Position numbers and translations under genes: made by a program. 11,694 nt of DNA, taken from positions 1 to 11,694 of the forward strand of contig CAJCHQ010000474.1 of the NCBI GenBank assembly GCA_903970295.1, given 5' to 3'. The notes beneath the pieces were generated by a model, which saw only the letters and a program-made list of their open reading frames with translations, did no database searches and was not told the origin of the DNA. Positions 7,423 to 11,694 of this stretch are shown in pieces (position 1 is the first letter of the stretch; each line of letters starts with the position of its first letter). Source of the stretch: Bryobacterales bacterium. Lineage in GTDB: Bacteria > Cyanobacteriota > Vampirovibrionia > Obscuribacterales > Obscuribacteraceae.

Positions 7423-7660
7423 CGTAGTGCATCCGAATAACTGGTCCCAACCCAACATTCGGTGAAGCAGCAAGAACCGATTGCACAATTTCTGTTGCTT
7501 TCTCTCTCACTGCCAGGTGATCTGTCAGCGCCTCAAAGTCACTGGATTCGAGAAACCACTCAACGCCGTCACGCGAGACTTTAGCGGCTGGGCTCGAATG
7601 TGCAGATTGCAATTGAGCCAAAGTTTTCTCTTCACCTTCGAGCCGAACTTTCCAGTCCAT
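7385..7660 (-). CDS. Small soluble protein upstream of the membrane protein
   Basis: This 91-residue protein begins MDWKVRLEGEEKTLAQLQ. The ATG at 7660 is chosen over an upstream TTG because AGGAG lies six bases before it. The pattern is a strand (WKVRLEGEE), a helix, a second strand pair (KVSRDGVEWFLES), a conserved-looking FEALTDHLAVREKA helix, and a terminal strand GPVIRMHYDG. I recall many short hypothetical proteins with a similar start (W-x-V-x-L-E-G) and SSDFEALTD-like centre, but no function. There is no signal peptide, so it is cytosolic. It overlaps the following gene by 38 bases, so the two are probably made together. The DUF6134 gene starts 186 bases away in the opposite direction. 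Confidence 0.7.
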   Translation of the reverse strand: MDWKVRLEGEEKTLAQLQSAHSSPAAKVSRDGVEWFLESSDFEALTDHLAVREKATEIVQSVLAASPNVGLGPVIRMHYDGSKSVFRADSQ

Positions 7661-7666
7661 TTTTCG

Positions 7667-7671
7667 CTCCT
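7667..7671 (-). promoter_or_regulatory. Shine-Dalgarno deciding the start at 7660
   Basis: AGGAG on the minus strand lies six bases before the ATG at 7660. The alternative TTG at 7681 would place this site inside the coding region. Confidence 0.65.
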
Positions 7672-7717
7672 GCGGATGCAACCGCTTTTAGTGCCGATTG
7701 ATGACACCCGCGACTGA

Positions 7718-7747
7718 TTGCTTCGCCGGCGACAAGAAGACTATAAA
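7718..7747 (+). promoter_or_regulatory. Candidate promoter for the DUF6134 gene
   Basis: TTGCTT (7718-7723) and TATAAA (7742-7747) are 18 bases apart, giving a leader of about 90 bases to the ATG at 7847. An alternative is TATTAT at 7835-7840, only six bases before the ATG, which would give a leaderless message; the absence of a ribosome site ahead of that ATG is compatible with this. Confidence 0.4.
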
Positions 7748-7846
7748 ATAGCATGTTTAGCAGAGATTCAGCTTCATAAATCCCGCACCCGGGGCAACGC
7801 TTTGAACGTCAGCCGAATCGAACAAACATTGCTGTATTATGTGCGC

Positions 7847-8542
7847 ATGCGACTCGGTATCTTGAAACGAAACAATAAAGTGCTTGCGGGCATCGTGACT
7901 TCGCTTATGCTATCGGTTACGAGTCCGAACTGCGCCCAGAGCGTGTCACCGAACGAGAGCGTGGAAAAACGTATATATGAAGTACTGATCGACGATCATC
8001 CAGCCGGTAATTATGTCTTAAAAATCGCTACCCACGGTAACGAAATCGATCTCAGTTCCGACTGCGAGATTTCCCATAAAGTGCTCATTATTCATTATCA
8101 TTACAAGTATCACGGGCACGAACACTGGTCGGGGAACAGGATTACTGCGTTCGAAAGCGAGTCGGACGATAACGGCAAGCACTGCACGATCGCAGCTCAC
8201 GCAACGCCCGATGGTATTGAAGCGAAAGTGAACAACAAAGTGCACACCATCGACAAAGATGTGCTGCCAAGTAGTTATTGGCATCTACCGGGAGCGCCAT
8301 TCGATAGAATGTTGGCGAAATATCTCGAAGTCGATAGCGGGCGAGTATTCAATGCCGAGATCTGCCGCCTGGGCGATGAGACGATAAAAATTGGCGACCG
8401 CTCAGAGCTTTGCCACCACTACTCCTTAAAGGGTGGTGACTCGTGCGATCTGTGGTACGACTCCGCTTACCGGATGGTGCGACAAAATTCGGGTGAGTTG
8501 GGTCACAAAAGTTCGGTGCAATTGAGATCAATTCAACACTGA
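7847..8542 (+). CDS. Exported DUF6134-family protein
   Basis: This is 231 residues from the ATG at 7847. The longer frame to 7718 is rejected because it would start in the candidate promoter and put a long polar stretch ahead of the signal peptide. The signal peptide (MRLGILKRNNKVLAGIV, then hydrophobic) is probably cleaved after NCAQ. The mature protein opens with YEVLIDDHPAGNYVLKI and continues with HYHYKYHGHEHWSGNRITAF and ESESDDNG. This is the order of motifs I associate with DUF6134: a V-L-I-D-G-x-x-x-G strand, an H-rich E-x-W-x-G segment, then the DDNG turn and an SYWH motif. The family is thought to be extracytoplasmic and beta-rich, with unknown function. No Shine-Dalgarno is visible. 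Three palindromic repeats begin 60 bases after the stop. Confidence 0.75.
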   Translation: MRLGILKRNNKVLAGIVTSLMLSVTSPNCAQSVSPNESVEKRIYEVLIDDHPAGNYVLKIATHGNEIDLSSDCEISHKVLIIHYHYKYHGHEHWSGNRITAFESESDDNGKHCTIAAHATPDGIEAKVNNKVHTIDKDVLPSSYWHLPGAPFDRMLAKYLEVDSGRVFNAEICRLGDETIKIGDRSELCHHYSLKGGDSCDLWYDSAYRMVRQNSGELGHKSSVQLRSIQH

Positions 8543-8823
8543 CCGCGCAGCCCGACGTTCCGGTGACTTTACTAGCATAGATTGCCCAGCATGACCTGCA
8601 TAACTTACCGATATCGGTGAATTCTCAAAAACTTACCGATATCGGTGAATTCTCAAAATCTTACCGATATCGGTGAATTTCGATTGGGTAAGCTGCAAGG
8701 TCTGCATATTCTAGATGTCAAGGGCTCGTAACTGATGAGTACAACCGTCGGAGGAACTTTTCAACTACGGCTGAGTCCATACGCTGGTTAAAGATGGAGC
8801 ACTATCCACTCGGGGAATTGTAT
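8543..8823 (+). promoter_or_regulatory. Intergenic region upstream of the charged lipoprotein
   Basis: These 281 bases contain the three 28-bp palindromic repeats in the left part. The right part has an AT-rich TATTCT (8707-8712) that could be a -10 box, although no good -35 accompanies it. No gene is credible here: the repeat length is not a multiple of three and the frames drift. The ribosome site GGGGA (8812-8816) belongs to the next gene. Confidence 0.45.
8603..8683. repeat. Three tandem 28-bp repeats with a perfect 12-bp palindrome
   Basis: Copies occupy 8603-8630, 8631-8658 and 8659-8683. The palindrome ACCGATATCGGT occurs at 8607-8618, 8635-8646 and 8663-8674, exactly 28 bases apart. 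Copies 1 and 2 are identical apart from what may be the flanking base, including a GAATTCTCAAAA tail. Copy 3 diverges after GAATT. The array lies between the DUF6134 gene and the charged lipoprotein gene, both on the plus strand. An operator array is the simplest reading, with a spacing of about 2.7 helical turns. Confidence 0.92.
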
Positions 8824-9222
8824 ATGCAAAAGCGAGATTTGAAGATTCTATTGGCAATCACCGTACTCACCACAGCACTAACTGCCTGCAGTAAAGAAGA
8901 GCAAGTTGCCAACGATCAAAAACACGACATCGATCAGCAGAAGTCTGAACAAAAACAGGCAATTGATCAACGAGCTTCAGAATTGAAAACCGCCGAAGAC
9001 TTGAAGGCCAAAGAGCAGGAACAATCAATCGATAGCGCCAAGAAACAACTCGACACCGATAAGGAAGCTCTAGACGCCGCAAAGAAACAGGTCGCACACG
9101 AGAAAGATCTGGCTAAAAAAGACCTGGATCGTCAAGCTAGCACTGATAAGAAAGTAGTCGACCATAACGCAGACAACGTCAAAGCTCAGATTGACTCCTA
9201 CGCCAAAAACAAGAACCAATAG
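8824..9222 (+). CDS. Small charged helical lipoprotein
   Basis: This 132-residue protein begins MQKRDLKILLAITVLTTALTAC: a lipoprotein signal peptide ending in the lipobox LTAC (Cys22). The ATG at 8824 has GGGGA seven bases upstream. An in-frame ATG at 8794 would prepend ten polar residues and has no ribosome site. The mature part is almost entirely Lys, Glu, Asp, Gln and Ala (for example KEQEQSIDSAKKQLDTDK), with no Pro or Gly and only one Tyr. It probably forms one long helix or coiled coil. Such proteins can act as envelope spacers, like Lpp, or as amphipathic membrane-associated helices; the exact role is unknown. The C-terminus ends in AKNKNQ. The repeat array upstream may regulate it. 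It ends ten bases from the stop of an opposing gene. Confidence 0.8.
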   Translation: MQKRDLKILLAITVLTTALTACSKEEQVANDQKHDIDQQKSEQKQAIDQRASELKTAEDLKAKEQEQSIDSAKKQLDTDKEALDAAKKQVAHEKDLAKKDLDRQASTDKKVVDHNADNVKAQIDSYAKNKNQ

Positions 9223-9248
9223 CTAAAAGAAGCTACTTCTTGTTCTTG
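9210..9248. terminator. Hairpin overlapping two convergent stop codons
   Basis: CAAGAAC (9210-9216) can pair with GTTCTTG (9242-9248), and inside it TAGCT (9220-9224) with AGCTA (9231-9235). A competing hairpin is AAGAAG (9228-9233) with CTTCTT (9236-9241). The structure covers both stop codons, so it may serve as a shared terminator for the opposing genes. No clean T tract follows on either strand, so this is tentative. Confidence 0.35.
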
Positions 9249-9826
9249 AACTGAGCTTCGAAAATACTCTTAATCGGTATCGTCGTTGTGAAAGTCTCTT
9301 TGGTGCCGGGCACCACATGAGTAGTTATCAAAGCGAGTTCGCCACTATCTCCGTACGCCAGCAAAACGTTGCCGCGAAGCGGGACGGTTTGTAGACCCAG
9401 CGGACCAAGGTTGAACCGCAAGTCCATGCCCTCATTGATGTTAAGCTGCAGGCCTTTTTTGTCAGCGTTCATCAGCGTTTCAAAGTTCATGTGCTGCCCC
9501 AGAACTAGCGCTTGCAATTCGACAAACGGAAAAAGCGGTCGGTTAAGCGGGATCTCGGAGTTCTCTTTGCACTGAATATCGACCTCCAAAGTCATGGGCG
9601 GCTTAGGAACGATTTTGACAGCCTTCAAACCAGTGAGCGCCCGAGTAAACTCAGTCACCATGTCGACTGACATTTTCGCGCCTTCGGTGAGAGATTTCAC
9701 TCCCGCTTCGAAAAGCGCATGAATGGAAACGTTGCCTTCAATAATGCCGGAGACGTGGCTTTCCACCTCATCAAAAATTGATTTCTTGCGCGGCTTGTCT
9801 GGCTCAGGATGGTCCTTGGATTGCAT
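9233..9826 (-). CDS. Soluble protein of unknown function
   Basis: I do not recognise this 197-residue protein. The ATG at 9826 is preceded by AAGGTG with five bases between. A GTG at 9832, two codons upstream, would overlap that site, so the ATG is preferred. It has a polar N-terminus (KDHPEPDKPRKKS), a helical region at residues about 18-70 (SIFDEVESHVSGIIEGN and on), then a beta-rich half of alternating hydrophobic residues (TLEVDIQCKENSEIPLNR, MDLRFNLGPLGLQ, NVLLAYGDSGELALITTHVV) ending in KNKK. It has no signal peptide, membrane helix or catalytic motif. The MoeB-like gene lies 90 bases upstream on the same strand, so shared transcription is possible but not shown. Confidence 0.68.
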   Translation of the reverse strand: MQSKDHPEPDKPRKKSIFDEVESHVSGIIEGNVSIHALFEAGVKSLTEGAKMSVDMVTEFTRALTGLKAVKIVPKPPMTLEVDIQCKENSEIPLNRPLFPFVELQALVLGQHMNFETLMNADKKGLQLNINEGMDLRFNLGPLGLQTVPLRGNVLLAYGDSGELALITTHVVPGTKETFTTTIPIKSIFEAQFKNKK

Positions 9827-9916
9827 TCCCACACCTTTCGAATTTTAGAGTCGACTCAACAGAGCGAATACCACAATCACCTTCAGCTATTCTAGTAGGT
9901 TAGAAGTCGCTTCAGG

Positions 9917-11101
9917 CTAATAGCGCGGCATAGATTTATCTACGCTCTCAGCCCAGGCTAGAATACCGCCTTTCAAAATGCTCAATTTCTCGAATCCCGC
10001 GGCACGCAAGATCTCGATCGCGCGCATGCTGCGAGCACCGGATTTGCAATAAACAACGATTTCAGTGTGGCGATCTAATTCACAGGCTCTTGCTTGCAGA
10101 TCATTGAGAGGAATGATTGTGGCCCCGTCGAGATGGCATAAAGCATATTCTTCAGGGTTTCTGACGTCGAGAAGACGAGGCGACTCTCCACTCTTGCGCC
10201 TCGCATGGAGCGCCTGGGCGGTGATTTCTGTCGTGGTGTCTATCGTGGTATCTGTCGTGGTATCTGTCGTGGCGTTTGACTCGTCAACATCAGCGGCAGT
10301 TGGCAGACGGCAATCTGTGGGCAGATCTTCCACTGTCGTAATCGAAGGATTGTCTCCGCAAACGCGACAATCGACGTTGCGTTTTATTTTGAAAGTGTCG
10401 AGACGCATCGCCGCTGCATCATACAGAAACAGCCGACCGACAAGTGAATCACCGATACCGATAATGAGTTTGATCGCTTCGGTTGCTTGCACAACTCCAA
10501 CCATACCTGCTAACACGCCGAGCACACCACCCTCCGCGCAATTGGGCACAGACTCCGCCGGCGGCGGTTCAGGAAAGAGGCACCGGTAGCACGGTCCGGT
10601 AGGAGGGTGAAAAACGCTGGCCTGACCTTCGAAACGATAAATGGCGCCGTAGACATTGGGCTTTTTCAAAATTACGCAGGCATCGTTGATCAAATAGCGG
10701 GTGCCAAAGTTGTCAGTGCCATCGATGACAATATCGTATGGTCTCAAGGTCTCCACAACGTTTTCGGCGGTCAGGCGCAGATTCAGCAAGTCGACCACGA
10801 TCTCGGGATTGAGCTCCCACAGGCGTTTAGCGGCAGCTTCTAATTTAGGCTTGCCGACATCAGACGAGCCGTACAATATTTGCCTTTGCAAATTAGACAT
10901 ATCGACGATATCGAATTCGACGATGCCGATCCGTCCCACTCCGGCCGCCGCCAGGTAGAGACAAACTGCGGAGCCGAGACCGCCGGCACCAACCACCAGA
11001 ACTTTTGCAGACTTCAGGCGCAGCTGACCCTCGGCACCGACTTCAGGCAAAATCAATTGCCGACTGTACCGTGAGATTTCAGATGAGGAAAATTCAGACA
11101 C
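9917..11101 (-). CDS. moeB: MoeB/MoeZ-type adenylyltransferase fused to a rhodanese domain
   Basis: This 394-residue cytosolic protein follows the E1-like MoeB/ThiF order: RYSRQLILPE at the start, the nucleotide loop GAGGLGS (38-44), NLQRQ (70-74), GTDN (128-131), the conserved Cys in PNCAEGG (Cys188), and two zinc-binding CxxC pairs (Cys171/174 and Cys245/248). A linker (about 250-292) leads to a rhodanese domain with the catalytic loop CKSGAR (Cys352) and an SMPRY end. Such fusions adenylate the C-terminal Gly of a ubiquitin-like sulphur carrier (MoaD, ThiS or CysO type) and pass sulphur to it, for molybdopterin, thiamine or cysteine synthesis or tRNA thiolation. Which pathway is unclear, because no moa or thi gene is in the window. 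It starts with GTG and a weak AAAG ribosome site. The linker contains four Thr/Asp-rich units made by a 12-bp tandem repeat. Confidence 0.92.
   Translation of the reverse strand: MSEFSSSEISRYSRQLILPEVGAEGQLRLKSAKVLVVGAGGLGSAVCLYLAAAGVGRIGIVEFDIVDMSNLQRQILYGSSDVGKPKLEAAAKRLWELNPEIVVDLLNLRLTAENVVETLRPYDIVIDGTDNFGTRYLINDACVILKKPNVYGAIYRFEGQASVFHPPTGPCYRCLFPEPPPAESVPNCAEGGVLGVLAGMVGVVQATEAIKLIIGIGDSLVGRLFLYDAAAMRLDTFKIKRNVDCRVCGDNPSITTVEDLPTDCRLPTAADVDESNATTDTTTDTTIDTTTEITAQALHARRKSGESPRLLDVRNPEEYALCHLDGATIIPLNDLQARACELDRHTEIVVYCKSGARSMRAIEILRAAGFEKLSILKGGILAWAESVDKSMPRY
10227..10274. repeat. 12-bp tandem repeat in the MoeB-rhodanese linker
   Basis: Four units, TCTGTCGTGGTG, TCTATCGTGGTA, TCTGTCGTGGTA and TCTGTCGTGGCG, lie end to end. 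They encode a repetitive Asp/Thr/Ile linker (DTTT-, DTTI-like) on the minus strand. The unit is a multiple of three, so changes in copy number would alter only the linker length. Confidence 0.85.
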
Positions 11102-11210
11102 TGCTTTATATCAATCGTCAATAGCGAATTACACCGGGAAAATACCGGGATTTTCCTCTACAAGAAAGGTTAAAATGCCACGACAATATCCTCTAGCGAG
11201 GACATTATAG
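11102..11210. promoter_or_regulatory. Divergent promoter region with inverted repeat
   Basis: GGAAAAT (11137-11143) pairs with ATTTTCC (11150-11156) around ACCGGG. ACCGGGA also recurs directly at 11133 and 11144. The element lies between the divergent MoeB-like and secreted-protein genes and could be an operator for either. I see no convincing -35/-10 pair on either strand. Confidence 0.35.
11189..11202 (+). promoter_or_regulatory. Ribosome site inside a small hairpin
   Basis: TCCTC (11189-11193) is complementary to GAGGA (11198-11202) across a TAGC loop. GAGGA is the ribosome site for the ATG at 11211 (spacing eight). Folding would hide it, so translation could be tuned by whatever opens this five-pair stem. 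Confidence 0.4.
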
Positions 11211-11694
11211 ATGCATTCAGGATCTCAAGGGAGGCGCGTGCGCTCAATCACGGCCACAAAAGTATTCGGGCTGATAGTCCTGATTTTGCTGCAAATGATA
11301 CCGTTGGACCTTCTGCCTTTGCCGGCAGTCTATGCTCAAGACGATCAGTCTTCGCATCAAAAAGTGGATGTTTCTAAACTTCAATTTGAAGCAACAGTTG
11401 GCAAACCAGATACAGATTCGCCGACAAAAACTAAACTGGCAACAGCCGAACCCTTGCCTGAAGATCGAATTCAGCAGCTGCTAAAAAGGCTGCCAACACT
11501 GCAACAGCCGTCGAAAAGCCAAAGCTTTGTCTTACCGGAACAATCACTTGTCAAACCACATATAAACGATAAAGAGATCGAGCAAAGCTTTCCGCCTTCC
11601 TCTCCTCCACCGCGGAATTCACCCACACCAGGGTCAAACTTAAGCGTGCTCAAAATCCAGCGCGTCACGCCCGAAGGACATGTGGATTCAGTGC
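11211..11694 (+). CDS. Secreted protein N-terminus, 3'-partial, possibly alpha-2-macroglobulin-like
   Basis: From the ATG at 11211 the frame stays open to the window end (161 codons). The product begins MHSGSQGRRVRSITATKVFG, then a hydrophobic core (LIVLILLQMIPLDLLPLP) and a cleavage site after VYAQ: a signal peptide with a long n-region. A Pro/Ser/Thr/Gln-rich, probably disordered stretch follows to about residue 145 (PPSSPPPRNSPTPG). The last visible residues are LSVLKIQRVTPEGHVDSV, a strand followed by V-T-P-x-G. From memory, that is how the first macroglobulin-like domain begins in bacterial alpha-2-macroglobulin-like envelope protease traps. Only this short motif supports the family, so treat it as a hypothesis. 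GAGGA eight bases upstream supports the start. It is divergent from the MoeB-rhodanese gene. Confidence 0.6.
   Translation, partial: MHSGSQGRRVRSITATKVFGLIVLILLQMIPLDLLPLPAVYAQDDQSSHQKVDVSKLQFEATVGKPDTDSPTKTKLATAEPLPEDRIQQLLKRLPTLQQPSKSQSFVLPEQSLVKPHINDKEIEQSFPPSSPPPRNSPTPGSNLSVLKIQRVTPEGHVDSV

Noticed and set aside
7718..7846. N-terminal extension of the DUF6134 protein to 7718
   Set aside because: It would place 43 polar residues before a clear signal peptide and begin inside the best candidate promoter.
8603..8683. CRISPR array
   Set aside because: The spacers between the palindromes are identical rather than unique and only 16 bases long, and no cas gene is present.
8732..8760. Hammerhead ribozyme core (CTGATGAG)
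   Set aside because: The required GAAA core and the closing stems are missing; the match is eight bases and probably chance.
10065..10589. 174-codon plus-strand frame
   Set aside because: It lies wholly antisense to the MoeB-rhodanese gene, whose motifs are unmistakable; its Val/Ser repeats are the complement of the 12-bp repeat.

Overview
The window (about half GC) carries thirteen or fourteen genes on both strands. The first and last run off the edges. There is no rRNA, tRNA, insertion sequence, phage gene or CRISPR array. At least four products carry clear export signals, two of them with convincing lipoboxes, and two more have probable signal peptides or signal anchors. With the MoeB-rhodanese fusion, this suggests a didermic environmental bacterium. 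The style (TPR, LRR and possible alpha-2-macroglobulin-like secreted proteins, a DUF6134 protein, many orphans) reminds me of the cyanobacterial sister group Vampirovibrionia/Obscuribacterales. That placement is an impression and needs a search.

Left part (1-4863). A 5'-truncated HpcH/HpaI-aldolase/citrate-lyase-like enzyme of the DUF6986 type (+) meets an unrecognised exported protein (-), with stop codons that share bases. A gene-poor stretch of about 640 bases follows (2574-3209). It holds a candidate promoter, two hairpins and a possible 56-residue ORF, and leads to an orphan 304-residue protein (+). That protein ends one base from the stop of an exported TPR protein (-).

Middle (4977-9232). 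An LRR lipoprotein with an eight-residue Ala/Pro repeat linker (-) is divergent from a 46-residue membrane protein of the lmo0937/DUF5670 type (+), which has its own hairpin terminator. Next comes a minus-strand pair with overlapping ends: a 91-residue soluble protein and a membrane-anchored protein. Divergent from it is an exported DUF6134 protein (+). Downstream, three tandem 28-bp repeats, each with the perfect palindrome ACCGATATCGGT, precede a charged, helical small lipoprotein (+).

Right part (9233-11694). An unrecognised soluble protein (-) lies downstream of a MoeB/ThiF E1-like adenylyltransferase fused to a rhodanese domain (-). The linker of the fusion is encoded by a 12-bp tandem repeat. 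Divergent from it, a gene open to the right edge encodes a signal peptide, a Pro/Ser-rich stretch and the probable start of a large secreted protein.

No single pathway links these genes. The recurring theme is envelope proteins beside compact regulatory or repeat DNA. The 28-bp palindromic repeats, the two expanding-repeat linkers and the structured region before 3210 are the signals most worth following.
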